A stretch of DNA of 64,000 nt from Paralteromonas sediminis (GTDB taxonomy: Bacteria; Pseudomonadota; Gammaproteobacteria; Enterobacterales; Alteromonadaceae). Below the pieces are notes generated by a model. It searched no databases. It was not told where the DNA came from and saw only the letters and a list, made by a program, of their open reading frames with translations. Location: contig NZ_RPOK01000003.1 of assembly GCF_003820355.1 (NCBI RefSeq), forward strand, positions 289,686-353,685. The letters run 5' to 3'. Numbering within the stretch: position 1 is the stretch's first letter; the number at the start of each line of letters is the position of its first letter. The position numbers and the translations under genes were made by a program. Of the stretch, positions 27,325-37,567 are shown piece after piece.

Positions 27325-27333
27325 TGCTACACT
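27325..27333 (+). promoter_or_regulatory. Possible extended -10 element for plsB
   Basis: TG at 27325-27326, one base, TACACT at 27328-27333, about 39 bp before the plsB ATG. No strong -35. It lies outside the SOS boxes. Confidence 0.4.
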
Positions 27334-27371
27334 CGCGCCGATTTATTTTAACTAGGTTAGGGTTTATTTGC

Positions 27372-29810
27372 ATGTCGTGGATGCGTAACGCACTGCTGAA
27401 AACATTTAAATGGCCAGTAAAGTGGCTGGTAAGGTCAAAAGATATTCCCATTAATATCAGCGAGTTGGGTCTGGACAAGGCCAAGCCCGTCATGTATCTG
27501 ATGCACAATAACTCTGTGACTGATCAATTGACCTTGGCAATGTCAGCCAAACGCCTGGGGTTGCCCGATCCGACAGAATCTTTTGACATTGAAGGCGAAT
27601 CCTACCCCCGCTGTTTGTTTTTGCGAGGCACCCAACCCCTCTTTAAGAAAAATGCAGCTAGCACAGGGATTGAATCTGTCTTCACCGAACTGTTTCAACG
27701 GCACAGAGAAAACGCCACTATCGACCTTCAAATCGTACCCGTCTATGTCACGTGGGGACGCGCACCAGGAAAAGGCAAACCAGGGTTTACTGACCTTATT
27801 ACACACACGGCTACACCAAGTTGGTTACGCAAGTTTTTTATTGTTTTGTTTTTAGGCAGAGATAACTTCATCAGCTACAGTAAAGCTGTCCATTCCCGCA
27901 ATATGGCTGAGCAACGTGGCAGTGACGCCGACATCGCTCAAAAGCTCGTCAGGTTGGCTAGTACTCACTTTCAACGAAAACGCCAATCAATGACGGGTCC
28001 GACATTGCTGGAAGTGCAAGAAAGAAATAATGCAGTGTTAGGTTCTGAGAGCGTTCGTAATGCCATTTCCGATGAGGCTGACGCAAAAAAAATTACACCA
28101 TCACAAGCCAGAACACAGGCACTTGATTACCTCGATGAAATCGCCGCAGATTATCGTGAAGGTTTAATCAGATTTGGTGATCGAGCCCTAACCTTTATTT
28201 GGAACAAAATTTATAACGGTATTAGTGTAGGTCATGCAGACAGAGTCAGGGATCTCGCTCGCAATGGACATGAGATCATATACGTGCCTTGTCACCGCAG
28301 CCATATGGACTATTTGCTACTGACTTATGTCATCTATCATGAGGGTTTAGTCACGCCTCACATCGCTGCCGGCATAAATTTAAATTTTTGGCCAGCAGGG
28401 GGCATATTCAGGCGTGGTGGCGCATTCTTCTTAAGACGAAGTTTTGCTGGCAACAAACTCTACACGGCCGTATTTAAGGAATACCTTGAGCTGTTATTCA
28501 ACAAAGGTTATTCAGTTAAATATTACCCCGAGGGTGGCCGAAGTAGAACCGGCAGACTCATTCCACCCAAAACAGGCATGTTGGCTATGACCCTGCAGGC
28601 TGTGATTAAGGGGGTTAATCGCCCTGTCAGCATAGTCCCAGTGTATATCGGGTATGAAAATGTCATGGAAGTAAAAAGTTACCAGAGTGAACTGAAGGGA
28701 AAAAGTAAGAAAAAAGAATCACCCGCCCAGATTTTTTCAGCCATTCGCAAACTGAAAAATTATGGACACGGATATGTTAATTTTGGCACGCCTATCAATC
28801 TTAACCAGTTTCTGGACCAATCGGTACCGAGCTGGCGTGAGAGTATCAGTAGCGATCCAGATAAAAAGCCCGCTTGGCTTACACCCACAGTCAATGAGTT
28901 GGCTTCTTCTGTGATGACGCACATTAATACGAACGCGGCAGTTAACGGTATGGCATTAACCAGCTTGTGCCTGCTTTCAAGTAAAAATCATGTGCTCAGT
29001 GAAAGAGAGCTCAAGCTGGCTATGCAAGCGTTTCTTGATCTGCTAAACCAGGCGCCTTTTAGCCAGGATGCCACTCTCCCCGACTCAGACGCGGTCACAC
29101 TACTTCATGAAACCTTGTCTCTTGAGCGATTGGCCGTAGAGCAGGACGATTTTGGCAAACTCATTTCACCTCTTAAAGGTGGCGCGGCGCTCCTTACCTA
29201 CTACCGCAATAATATTATCCACCTGTTTTCTTTGCCGGGATTGATTATGGCAAAGGTATTTGTCAGTACACGAGCAGAAAAATCGCTAATTTTGCAACTG
29301 GTAGCGGCCCTATACCCCCTATTGCAAAAGGAACTGTTTTTATATCGAAATCAGGATGAGGCCCTTGCTTATACTGCAGAGCTGATCGATACCATGAAAA
29401 AGATTGGTTTACTTCAGCAAAAGGGAAAGTATTTGGCGCCTCCCGAATCCAGCTCAGAACACTACAATGCGGCCTGGCTACTTAGCCGCTGTATGCGAGA
29501 AACGTTTCAGCGTTATGCTGTGGTGCTAACCCTCTTGCACAAACACAAATCAGTAGGCCGCGCCCAACTGGAAAAACAAAGTCGGGACGTGGCTGAGCGA
29601 CTGTCAGCCCTGTATGGTATTAGCTCACCCGAGTTCTACGACAAGAACGTATTCTCAAGTTTCACCGCCGCACTGAAAGAGAATCACTGGTTAGACAGTG
29701 ATGGCAATGGGAATTTGTGCATTTCAGAAGAGAGTACGGCACTGAGACGTGATGTGCTTGAGTTAGTCGAGCCAGAAATTGTACAGCACCTGGAGACGGT
29801 AGAGGTGTAA
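27372..29810 (+). CDS. plsB: Glycerol-3-phosphate 1-O-acyltransferase PlsB
   Basis: Inner-membrane enzyme that acylates position 1 of glycerol-3-phosphate, the first step of phospholipid synthesis. 812 residues from the ATG at 27372 (E. coli PlsB is about 807). The catalytic HX4D is H308-D313 (PCHRSHMD), followed by the glycerol-phosphate-binding FFLRRSF and the substrate motif YPEGGRSRTGR. I reject the longer frame from 27288 because it crosses the lexA/plsB control region. Divergent from lexA. Confidence 0.96.
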   Translation: MSWMRNALLKTFKWPVKWLVRSKDIPINISELGLDKAKPVMYLMHNNSVTDQLTLAMSAKRLGLPDPTESFDIEGESYPRCLFLRGTQPLFKKNAASTGIESVFTELFQRHRENATIDLQIVPVYVTWGRAPGKGKPGFTDLITHTATPSWLRKFFIVLFLGRDNFISYSKAVHSRNMAEQRGSDADIAQKLVRLASTHFQRKRQSMTGPTLLEVQERNNAVLGSESVRNAISDEADAKKITPSQARTQALDYLDEIAADYREGLIRFGDRALTFIWNKIYNGISVGHADRVRDLARNGHEIIYVPCHRSHMDYLLLTYVIYHEGLVTPHIAAGINLNFWPAGGIFRRGGAFFLRRSFAGNKLYTAVFKEYLELLFNKGYSVKYYPEGGRSRTGRLIPPKTGMLAMTLQAVIKGVNRPVSIVPVYIGYENVMEVKSYQSELKGKSKKKESPAQIFSAIRKLKNYGHGYVNFGTPINLNQFLDQSVPSWRESISSDPDKKPAWLTPTVNELASSVMTHINTNAAVNGMALTSLCLLSSKNHVLSERELKLAMQAFLDLLNQAPFSQDATLPDSDAVTLLHETLSLERLAVEQDDFGKLISPLKGGAALLTYYRNNIIHLFSLPGLIMAKVFVSTRAEKSLILQLVAALYPLLQKELFLYRNQDEALAYTAELIDTMKKIGLLQQKGKYLAPPESSSEHYNAAWLLSRCMRETFQRYAVVLTLLHKHKSVGRAQLEKQSRDVAERLSALYGISSPEFYDKNVFSSFTAALKENHWLDSDGNGNLCISEESTALRRDVLELVEPEIVQHLETVEV

Positions 29811-29817
29811 AGCACCG

Positions 29818-31347
29818 CTACCGCAAGAAAAACTGGTAAGCCGCGTTGTTGGTAACTTCCTCGTAGTCATATCCTAAGGCCAATAGATGTTGGTCAAAAT
29901 CGGCCCGCTCTTCTGGTTTTATCGAGAATCCGGCCATGACCAAACCTGATGCAGCGCCATGGTTACGATAATGGAACAGGGTGATATTCCAGTTTTCGCC
30001 CAAGGTATTGAGAAAATTCATCAGTGCGCCTGGGTATTCAGGAAATTCAAAGGTAAAAACACACTCTTCTTCGGCTACGCTGGTGCTGCCGCCAATCATG
30101 TGTCTGATGTGAAGTTTAGAAAGCTCATTATCAGATAAATCGACTGGCTTATAGCCTTTACCCTCAAGGCTATCTAACAGAGCATGATATTCTTCCAAAC
30201 CCTGCTTTAACTTGATCCCCACAAACAGCTTGGCACGTTGCTGATGACTGTGACGATAATTAAACTCTGTCAGTACCCTGCCACCTAAGCTTTCACAAAA
30301 TCGTTTGAACTCTCCTTGTTGCTCTTTGAGTTCCACTCCGAAAATTGCTTCTTTTTGTTCACCCAATTCACAACGCTCTGAGACATACCTTAAGGTGTGA
30401 AAATTAATGTTCGCACCGCATAAGATCCCGCCTAAGTTAGCGCCACTGAGATTGTATTCTTTTGCATACTTTCGGATTGCCGCAATGGACATTGCACCGG
30501 CTGGTTCAGCAATCACCCTTGTATCGTCAAAGATATCTTTAATCGCACCACAAATTTCATCGTTCGTTACTGTAATAATATCGTCTAGATATTTCTGACA
30601 CAGTCTAAATGGCTCTGTTCCTATGGTTTTAACTGCCACACCATCGGCAAAAATCCCCACACTAGGCAGAGTGACTGGTTTTCCGGCTCGTTTTGCAGCG
30701 AGTAAACAAGCAGATTCCTCAGCTTCTACCGCAATGAGTCGAATTTCTGGCTTGAGTTGCTTGAGATAAACGGCAATACCCGCTGCCAGTCCCCCTCCTC
30801 CTACAGCAATAAACAAAGTATCCAGATGCGGATTTTGCTCTAAGATCTCTTTAGCTATTGTGCCCTGACCAGCAATAACGTCAGGATCATCGAAAGGCGG
30901 AACCAACGTTAAGCCTTTGTTCTCACTCAGGGCGTGAGCATGTGCATTCGCTTGATCAAAACTGGTGCCATGCAACACAACATTGGCGGCAGAACCACCA
31001 AAACGGCGAACCGCTTCTACCTTAATATCAGGGGTAGTTTCAGGCATTACTATAGTCGCGTTGATGCCACTTTTGCGTGCCGCATAGGCCACGCCTTGGG
31101 CATGATTACCGGCAGACGCCGTTACAATACCGGCTTGCTTTTGCTGTTCGCTGAGCGCAGCAATCCTGCTGTAGGCACCGCGTAACTTAAACGACTTTAC
31201 TGGCTGCTGATCTTCCCGCTTGAGCCAAATTTGGTTGCCCAGCTCAGCAGAGAGCCTAGGCAAAAGGTCCAGATCACTATGGACAGCAACATCATACACA
31301 GGCGACAGCAGAATTTTTTTTAGGTAGTCCGCTGCTTCCAATGTCAT
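29818..31347 (-). CDS. ilvA: Threonine ammonia-lyase, biosynthetic (IlvA)
   Basis: 509-residue PLP enzyme that deaminates threonine to 2-oxobutanoate, the entry to isoleucine synthesis. The PLP lysine is K54 (KSFKLRG); the phosphate-binding glycine loop is VGGGGLAAG; two C-terminal ACT-like regulatory domains (about 325-505) give feedback control by isoleucine and valine. The ATG overlaps the ilvD stop by 4 bp (ATGA), so translation is coupled. It ends 7 bp from the convergent plsB stop. Confidence 0.95.
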   Translation of the reverse strand: MTLEAADYLKKILLSPVYDVAVHSDLDLLPRLSAELGNQIWLKREDQQPVKSFKLRGAYSRIAALSEQQKQAGIVTASAGNHAQGVAYAARKSGINATIVMPETTPDIKVEAVRRFGGSAANVVLHGTSFDQANAHAHALSENKGLTLVPPFDDPDVIAGQGTIAKEILEQNPHLDTLFIAVGGGGLAAGIAVYLKQLKPEIRLIAVEAEESACLLAAKRAGKPVTLPSVGIFADGVAVKTIGTEPFRLCQKYLDDIITVTNDEICGAIKDIFDDTRVIAEPAGAMSIAAIRKYAKEYNLSGANLGGILCGANINFHTLRYVSERCELGEQKEAIFGVELKEQQGEFKRFCESLGGRVLTEFNYRHSHQQRAKLFVGIKLKQGLEEYHALLDSLEGKGYKPVDLSDNELSKLHIRHMIGGSTSVAEEECVFTFEFPEYPGALMNFLNTLGENWNITLFHYRNHGAASGLVMAGFSIKPEERADFDQHLLALGYDYEEVTNNAAYQFFLR

Positions 31348-33194
31348 AACTGCTCCAGTTTTGAAACGTCTCTAACGGCACCTTTATCAGCACTGGTTGC
31401 CATTAATGCAAACGTTTTCAGCGCGGTAGAAATGGGGCGATGTCTGTCTTTCGGCTTCCATGGCTTTTCACTGGCCTCCATGTTTGCACGGCGTTCGGCT
31501 AATACAGCATCGGAAACAGCAATATTAATCGTACGATTCGGGATGTCTATCTCAATCACATCACCTTCTTCTACCAGGCCAATACCACCACCACTGGCCG
31601 CCTCTGGAGAGCAATGACCAATAGAAAGCCCTGACGTGCCTCCGGAAAAGCGACCATCGGTAATAAGCGCACACGCTTTACCTAGGCCTTTGGATTTGAG
31701 ATACGATGTAGGATAAAGCATCTCTTGCATGCCTGGCCCACCTTTCGGCCCTTCATAGCGGATAATTACCGCATCGCCTGCAACGACCTCATCATTTAAA
31801 ATGGCGGTCACTGCATCGTCCTGACTTTCAAAAATACGCGCACGACCAGTAAACGTAAGAATAGACTCGTCAACGCCCGCTGTTTTTACGATGCAGCCGT
31901 TCTCAGCGAGGTTGCCAAACAATACCGCCAAGCCACCGTCTTGACTGTAAGCCTTGTCTTTACTTCTGATACACCCGCCTTCGCGATCATCATCCACCGT
32001 CGGATATCGGCAGTCCTGACTAAAGGCTTTTGTTGTGCGTATTCCAGCAGGTCCTGCGCTGTAAAAAGTGCGGGCGACCTGATTGTCCTCACGGGTAATG
32101 TCCCAAGTTTCAATCACTGACCTGATAGTACCGCCCAATATATGATGACTGTCGTCATGAAGCAGTCCCGCCACGCTCAGCTCTTTGAGGATCCCAAGCA
32201 CACCACCCGCCCTGTGAACGTCTTCCATGTGGTATTGGGGTGTTGACGGCGCCACCTTGCACAAATGCGGAACACCTCTCGACAACCGGTCGATATCATT
32301 CATAGTAAAAGGAATTTCACCCTCACTGGCAGCCGCTAGCAAATGCAAAATGGTATTGGTGGAACCTCCCATTGCAATGTCCAAGCTCATAGCGTTTTCG
32401 AACGCATTAAAATTAGCAATGTTTCGCGGCAAGGCTGTTGCATCGTCATTTTTGTACCAGCGTTCACACAAATCCATTACTACTTTACCCGCCTGTTTAA
32501 ACAGATTTTCTCTGTCGGCATGCGTCGCGAGCAATGAGCCATTACCTGGTAATGCCAAACCCAGGGCCTCGGTTAAGCAGTTCATGGAATTAGCCGTAAA
32601 CATGCCTGAGCAAGAACCACAAGTCGGACAGGCTGACCGTTCTATCTGGTCGGTTTGCTCATCACTCACATTGTCATCAGCGGCCGCGACCATAGCATCA
32701 ACCAAATCGAGCTTAATAATTTGGTCAGAAAGCTTGGTTTTGCCGGCCTCCATTGGGCCACCGGAAACAAATACCACAGGTACATTGAGACGCATGGCAG
32801 CCATTAACATGCCGGGGGTAATTTTGTCGCAGTTTGAAATACACACCAACGCGTCAGCACAATGTGCATTGACCATGTACTCTACGGCATCAGCGATAAC
32901 TTCTCGGGACGGTAAGCTGTAAAGCATACCGCTGTGCCCCATCGCGATACCGTCATCCACCGCTATGGTATTAAATTCTTTGGCAACGCCGCCGGCTTCT
33001 TCAATGCTCTTAACAACCAACTGACCAAGATCTTTAAGGTGTACATGACCTGGCACAAACTGGGTAAACGAGTTAGCCACAGCAATAATTGGCTTTCCAA
33101 AGTCGTTATCTTTCATACCTGTCGCGCGCCACAAAGCACGCGCGCCAGCCATGTTGCGACCATGAGTGGTCGTCTTCGAGCGTAAAACCGGCAT
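31344..33194 (-). CDS. ilvD: Dihydroxy-acid dehydratase IlvD
   Basis: 616-residue iron-sulfur enzyme (same length as E. coli IlvD) that dehydrates dihydroxy acids in isoleucine and valine synthesis. Cluster cysteines lie in [12 protein letters not shown] and [19 protein letters not shown]; the C-terminal [13 protein letters not shown] is conserved. It lies 15 bp after ilvE and overlaps ilvA, forming an ilvEDA operon. Confidence 0.97.
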   Translation of the reverse strand: MPVLRSKTTTHGRNMAGARALWRATGMKDNDFGKPIIAVANSFTQFVPGHVHLKDLGQLVVKSIEEAGGVAKEFNTIAVDDGIAMGHSGMLYSLPSREVIADAVEYMVNAHCADALVCISNCDKITPGMLMAAMRLNVPVVFVSGGPMEAGKTKLSDQIIKLDLVDAMVAAADDNVSDEQTDQIERSACPTCGSCSGMFTANSMNCLTEALGLALPGNGSLLATHADRENLFKQAGKVVMDLCERWYKNDDATALPRNIANFNAFENAMSLDIAMGGSTNTILHLLAAASEGEIPFTMNDIDRLSRGVPHLCKVAPSTPQYHMEDVHRAGGVLGILKELSVAGLLHDDSHHILGGTIRSVIETWDITREDNQVARTFYSAGPAGIRTTKAFSQDCRYPTVDDDREGGCIRSKDKAYSQDGGLAVLFGNLAENGCIVKTAGVDESILTFTGRARIFESQDDAVTAILNDEVVAGDAVIIRYEGPKGGPGMQEMLYPTSYLKSKGLGKACALITDGRFSGGTSGLSIGHCSPEAASGGGIGLVEEGDVIEIDIPNRTINIAVSDAVLAERRANMEASEKPWKPKDRHRPISTALKTFALMATSADKGAVRDVSKLEQL

Positions 33195-33209
33195 AGTTCC
33201 TCTCTACAT

Positions 33210-34142
33210 TTATTCGTAAACGGGCGTCAACCAGCCCCATTTATCTTCTGTTTTACCGTTAAATAAACCAAAAAATTGGTCTTGAACGGCTTTAGTGATT
33301 TCTCCACGACCGCCATTACCTACAGGTATACCGTCAACACTGCGAACAGGTGTCACTTCTGCCGCGGTACCGCACATTAAGATCTCATCGGCAACGTACA
33401 TAGACTCGCGTGGAATATTTTCTTCGCGCACTTCATAACCCATCTCTTTTAGCAAGGTCATTACTGTGTCACGAGTAATGCCAGGCAAAATTGCTGCCGT
33501 TTTCGGCGTGGTAGTGACCACACCATTACGGATAACAAAAATGTTCTCGCCTGCGCCTTCACTCACATATCCATTGCGATCGAGTGCGATGCCTTCACCA
33601 TAACCATGACGTCGAGCTTCCATGGAAATAAGCTGTGAAGATAAGTAGTTTCCACCTGCTTTAGCACCCGTAGGCATAGTATTGGCAGCCAAACGGTTCC
33701 AAGAAGAAATACCCGCATCCACACCATTTTTCAGTGCCTCATCACCCAGGTAAGCGCCCCATTCAAAAGCCGCAATTGTCACTTCAGTTTCCTGCCCAAA
33801 AGGCACCTGAAGACCCATACCAATGTCACCATAGAAGGCGATAGGACGGATATAAGCGGACTTAAGCTGGTTTGCGCGAATGATATCAAGCGTCGCCTGG
33901 TTAATTTCATCAAGCGTGTATGGAATGGTCATGCGATAGATTTTTGCAGAATCAAACAGGCGGCGATTGTGCTCCTGCAATCTGAATACACAAGTACCTT
34001 TATCCGGAGTGTTGTATGCACGAATGCCTTCGAACACAGAAGAGCCGTAGTGAATTGCATGCGTCATAACATGCACGGTTGCGTTTTTCCACGGCATGAT
34101 TTCGCCATTAAACCAAATGTGTTCTGCAGGTTGTTTAGCCAT
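33210..34142 (-). CDS. ilvE: Branched-chain amino acid aminotransferase IlvE
   Basis: 310-residue fold-type IV PLP transaminase (E. coli: 309) for the last step of Leu, Ile and Val synthesis. The PLP lysine is in GAKAGGNYLSS; FEGIRAY and YVSEGAGENIF are conserved. I start at the ATG at 34142, with AGGAC 6 bases upstream; the longer frame to 34205 crosses the predicted promoter. First gene of ilvEDA. Confidence 0.96.
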   Translation of the reverse strand: MAKQPAEHIWFNGEIMPWKNATVHVMTHAIHYGSSVFEGIRAYNTPDKGTCVFRLQEHNRRLFDSAKIYRMTIPYTLDEINQATLDIIRANQLKSAYIRPIAFYGDIGMGLQVPFGQETEVTIAAFEWGAYLGDEALKNGVDAGISSWNRLAANTMPTGAKAGGNYLSSQLISMEARRHGYGEGIALDRNGYVSEGAGENIFVIRNGVVTTTPKTAAILPGITRDTVMTLLKEMGYEVREENIPRESMYVADEILMCGTAAEVTPVRSVDGIPVGNGGRGEITKAVQDQFFGLFNGKTEDKWGWLTPVYE

Positions 34143-34186
34143 AAAATTGTCCTTTGACGGTATATCGACTGAAAATTTACCGGCCG

Positions 34187-34215
34187 ATAATACCCTAGGT
34201 AACACTCGGTCCCAA
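34187..34215 (-). promoter_or_regulatory. Predicted ilvEDA promoter
   Basis: Minus strand -35 TTGGGA (34215-34210), 17 bp spacer, -10 TATTAT (34192-34187). It predicts a leader of only about 40 bases, too short for an attenuator like that of enteric ilvGMEDA. Confidence 0.5.
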
Positions 34216-34304
34216 CCATCAAACGTGTATTAGTTCGACAAAAGTGGACGTAAGACGACGCTTAGCTGTTCGCTCAAGAAAAGTTTGAATACAAGAAAGG
34301 CTGA

Positions 34305-34324
34305 CCCGATTGGCTAATATCGGG
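34305..34324. repeat. Inverted repeat CCCGAT-N8-ATCGGG
   Basis: Perfect 6 bp arms around 8 bases, in the gap between divergent ilvE and the TRIC gene. No T-run follows on either strand, so it is more likely an operator than a terminator, or chance. Confidence 0.35.
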
Positions 34325-34387
34325 ATGTCCTGTATAAGTAGCATGAAGGCATTTATTGTTGCAAGTATTTTTATAGGGAAGATTTGG

Positions 34388-34999
34388 ATGGATTGGTTCC
34401 ATTGGTTAAATCTGGCAGGCGTGGCAGTTTGTTCCATTTCAGGAACACTGATGGCGTATCAAAAAAAGATGGACGGGTTTGGTGTTGTAGTACTGGCCTC
34501 AGTGACAGCCATTGGTGGCGGAACGTTGCGCGATGTGATGTTGGACCTGCCAATATTCTGGATCCAGAACACAGATTACTTATATGTCACCTTGTTTGCC
34601 GCACTGGCAACCATTATCTGGTTACGCGTGTCTGTGCGTTTTCCCTACCACTACTTGCTTATTGCCGACGCGTTTGGTTTAGCCTTGTTTAACGTAGTTG
34701 GACTAGAAAAAGCATTGCTAACCGGTGCGCCCATGGAGGTTGCCATAGCAATGGGCACCATCACTAGCGTATTTGGCGGCCTTATCAGAGACGTTCTTTG
34801 CCGAGAAGTACCTTTGGTATTTAACGGCGAGCTTTATGCGATAACCTGTATTATTGGCGGCTTGTGTTACGCAGCACTTTTCGCTGTGGGATTGGAAGCA
34901 TTGTGGTGCGGGATTGGTGCACTCGTCACGACGGTATTGCTTCGTTTTGCTGCCATGCGCTGGCACTGGCAGGTGCCCGTGTTTAAACAACACTCTTAA
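34388..34999 (+). CDS. TRIC-family (UPF0126) cation channel protein
   Basis: 203-residue membrane protein with about seven helices. Two repeats each carry the glycine-rich ion-path motif (SVTAIGGGTLRDVM and TSVFGGLIRDVLC), diagnostic of the YadS/TRIC family of trimeric cation channels. I start at the ATG at 34388, close to the first helix as in relatives; upstream ATGs at 34343 and 34310 are possible. Physiological role in bacteria unclear. Confidence 0.88.
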   Translation: MDWFHWLNLAGVAVCSISGTLMAYQKKMDGFGVVVLASVTAIGGGTLRDVMLDLPIFWIQNTDYLYVTLFAALATIIWLRVSVRFPYHYLLIADAFGLALFNVVGLEKALLTGAPMEVAIAMGTITSVFGGLIRDVLCREVPLVFNGELYAITCIIGGLCYAALFAVGLEALWCGIGALVTTVLLRFAAMRWHWQVPVFKQHS

Positions 35000-35001
35000 C
35001 A

Positions 35002-35023
35002 ATACTGGCCCCGTGTCCAGTAT
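35002..35023. repeat. Inverted repeat after the TRIC gene
   Basis: ATACTGG-N8-CCAGTAT, 7 bp perfect arms, directly after the TRIC stop and 58 bp before comM. No T-run, so a weak terminator or an operator at best. Confidence 0.35.
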
Positions 35024-35080
35024 GAAACCACCAAACCTCAGCGTAGGCTTAGCCAGATGTAAAACTTCCCGTGAGGTGTT

Positions 35081-36601
35081 ATGGGACTGGCTGTTATTCG
35101 CACACGCGCCATCGTTGGCTTGGATTCGCCTCCCGTCAACGTTGAAGTACATTTGGCCAACGGTATCCCCGGCTTTCATATTGTGGGTATGGCAGAAACC
35201 ACGGTAAAAGAAGCCAAAGACAGAGTAAGAGGAGCTCTGATAAACAGCGGTTTTGAATTGCCTGCGAAACGGATCACCGTCAACCTAGCGCCAGCTGATT
35301 TACCCAAACAAGGAGGGCGCTTTGATCTCCCTATTGCGCTAGGTATTCTTTGTGCCAGTGAGCAAATTCCTGCAAGCGCTTGTGAAAATATTGAAGTGTT
35401 TGGTGAGCTTGCTCTTAGTGGTGACGTACGTGCGATAGCGGGTGCGCTGCCTTTTGCAGTTGCCTGCCAAAAGCAGGGTACGCCGTTGATTTTACCTAAG
35501 GATAACGTGCCGCAAGTAAGCTTGGTCAATGGCTTGAAATGCTTACCTGTAGCCAGTTTGCTAGACGCCTTTACCCATTTATCAGGTAGTCATTTACATT
35601 TCACCCATTGTAAGAAGGCGTGCCATGCACCATCGCCTCCTGAACCCTATTGGTGTGACATTGTTGGCCAGGAGCACGCCAAAAGAGGACTAATGATTGC
35701 TGCGGCGGGAAACCACCACCTGCTTTTTGTTGGTCCACCGGGCACAGGTAAAAGCCTCCTCGCTAGCCGATTACTTGATTTACTGCCTCCGCTTAGTGTC
35801 GAACAGGCATTGGAAGTCGCCAGTATTCGGTCAGTAGCGGGTCAATCGTTAGACGAGAAAACGTGGGCCCAAAGACCCTTCCGGCGGCCGCATCATACCG
35901 CATCGTCAATTGCATTAACGGGTGGCGGTAGCCCACCCAAACCCGGCGAGGTGAGCCTAGCACATCACGGGGTGCTATTTATGGACGAACTGCCAGAGTT
36001 CGGCAGACACACCTTGGACGTACTGCGTGAACCCTTGGAAAGCGGCGACATCAACATTGCCAGGGCAAATGCACAAGCCCGCTATCCAGCGCGCTTCCAG
36101 CTTGTTGCAGCAATGAATCCAAGTCCAACGGGTGACATACTGGATGGGCGTAGTTCACCTGACCAGATATTACGCTATTTAAATCGACTGTCCGGCCCGC
36201 TATTAGACCGGATCGATTTACAAATTGAAGTTCCTAAGCTCGACGATTTTGGTTTTGGACGCTTACGCCCACCTTCTTCGCTTACGGCGCAAGAAGCGTA
36301 TAACCAATGCGAGTTGGCAAGAGAAAAGCAACGACTACGGCAAGGCTGTTTAAACGCTCAACTCCCCATCGACAAACTTGAAGAAGCCTGCGCACTCACC
36401 ACCGCCGATGTGCAATACTTTCAAGACGTTGCCCTACAACTTGAACTGTCTTTGCGGGTATTCCATCGCTGTTTGCGCATTGCACGCACTATTGCTGACA
36501 TGGCCAATTGTGATGCTGTGGGTCGCAATCACTTTGCTGAAGCCATGAGCTACAGAGCATTGGACAAACTAATAAGAGAGTTCAGTAGCCATGTTAAATA
36601 G
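35081..36601 (+). CDS. comM: ComM/YifB family Mg-chelatase-like AAA+ ATPase
   Basis: 506-residue hexameric helicase that promotes branch migration during natural transformation. The N-terminal Lon-protease-like domain (about 1-165, GLAVIRTRAIVGLDS) precedes the AAA+ core: Walker A GPPGTGKS, Walker B GVLFMDELPEF and the C-terminal Mg-chelatase region. GTGAGG lies before the ATG. With comF this gives two competence-associated genes, although competence itself cannot be read here. Its 3' end overlaps convergent ilvY by 33 bp. Confidence 0.93.
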   Translation: MGLAVIRTRAIVGLDSPPVNVEVHLANGIPGFHIVGMAETTVKEAKDRVRGALINSGFELPAKRITVNLAPADLPKQGGRFDLPIALGILCASEQIPASACENIEVFGELALSGDVRAIAGALPFAVACQKQGTPLILPKDNVPQVSLVNGLKCLPVASLLDAFTHLSGSHLHFTHCKKACHAPSPPEPYWCDIVGQEHAKRGLMIAAAGNHHLLFVGPPGTGKSLLASRLLDLLPPLSVEQALEVASIRSVAGQSLDEKTWAQRPFRRPHHTASSIALTGGGSPPKPGEVSLAHHGVLFMDELPEFGRHTLDVLREPLESGDINIARANAQARYPARFQLVAAMNPSPTGDILDGRSSPDQILRYLNRLSGPLLDRIDLQIEVPKLDDFGFGRLRPPSSLTAQEAYNQCELAREKQRLRQGCLNAQLPIDKLEEACALTTADVQYFQDVALQLELSLRVFHRCLRIARTIADMANCDAVGRNHFAEAMSYRALDKLIREFSSHVK

Positions 36602-37441
36602 GGCCTGCACAAGAGGTTGATTTTTTCGTGAGGCCAAGCAGCAGAAGCCCAGCGTGTAGGCACCTATGTCTCGCACTGGCACGCGCGACACTTGGCTGGC
36701 TGCGGTTGAGTGGTCGAGTACAATTTGCGGCACAAACCCCAATCCACAGCCCAACGCTACCATAGACACAATGGCTTCATTACCGCCGACATTCGCATAA
36801 ATGTTGGGCTGGATACCCTGTTTTTTAAACCATTGATAAACCACCCCTTTTGATGGACCCGTTTCAGGCATAACAACAGGGTGTGACGCCCAATCAACCG
36901 ACTCCAAGCTGCTAATGCGCCACTGCCGTGGTGCTATCATGACTAAAGGCACGTCGTCTAAAGGCATAAAATGCAAGTCATTGGTTATTTGCGGTGACTT
37001 GATAGCAATGGAAACGTCAACCTGCTTCTCTACAACATGCCGTATGGCAAACGCGGGATCGCCGGTCTGAAGTTTGAGCGTTACCATTGGATGCTTCACT
37101 GCAAGTTGCCGAATAATGTTAGGTAAGTGGCTTTGACTCGCGGTTACTGAGCAGTATAAAGACACCTCACCTTGCAGTTGGGTTTGTTCCCTTTGCATAT
37201 CTTGTTGTAAGCCTTCCCATTCGCCCAGCACACTGTCGGCAAACCTTGCCATGCGTTCACCAGCATGGGTTAAAGTGACGCTACGATTGTCACGGGTAAA
37301 CAAACTGCAACCGCATTCATCTTCCATCCGTTGAATAATTCGGCTTAAGGTAGAGGGTGAAACGTAAAGCGCCGAGGCGGTTTCGCCAAAATGCAAGCTT
37401 GAAGCCAGATGTCGGAACAGCTGAAGACTACGAAAATCCAT
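36569..37441 (-). CDS. ilvY: LysR-type activator IlvY
   Basis: 290-residue LysR regulator that activates ilvC in response to acetolactate or acetohydroxybutyrate. Winged helix at about 1-58 (MDFRSLQLFRHLASSLHFGE, SPSTLSRIIQRMEDE), effector domain at about 90-288. I start at the ATG at 37441, the normal LysR N-terminus, instead of 37495. Divergent from ilvC as in E. coli, with a candidate operator between. Confidence 0.93.
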   Translation of the reverse strand: MDFRSLQLFRHLASSLHFGETASALYVSPSTLSRIIQRMEDECGCSLFTRDNRSVTLTHAGERMARFADSVLGEWEGLQQDMQREQTQLQGEVSLYCSVTASQSHLPNIIRQLAVKHPMVTLKLQTGDPAFAIRHVVEKQVDVSIAIKSPQITNDLHFMPLDDVPLVMIAPRQWRISSLESVDWASHPVVMPETGPSKGVVYQWFKKQGIQPNIYANVGGNEAIVSMVALGCGLGFVPQIVLDHSTAASQVSRVPVRDIGAYTLGFCCLASRKNQPLVQALFNMATELSY

Positions 37442-37453
37442 TATTATTTCATT

Positions 37454-37476
37454 ATTTGCAACACTGTATTGCGAAT
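37454..37476. promoter_or_regulatory. Candidate IlvY operator
   Basis: Inverted repeat ATTTGCAA-N7-TTGCGAAT (7 of 8 arm bases match) between ilvY and ilvC, 12 bp before the ilvY ATG. TTGCAA arms resemble the known enteric IlvY sites. Confidence 0.55.
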
Positions 37477-37567
37477 ATATCATTTTTAAAAACACTATGA
37501 CTAGCGTAGAGTCACAACCATCGTCGAACGCTTGTTATTTCGATGAAAAAGTTTGAATAGGAAAATT

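Noticed and set aside
32227-32922. Long open frame antisense to ilvD
   Set aside because: It mirrors a highly conserved gene; no ribosome site or recognisable motif, typical of codon-bias shadow.
34718-35179. Open frame antisense to the TRIC/comM junction
   Set aside because: Overlaps two well-supported genes; no domain or ribosome site.
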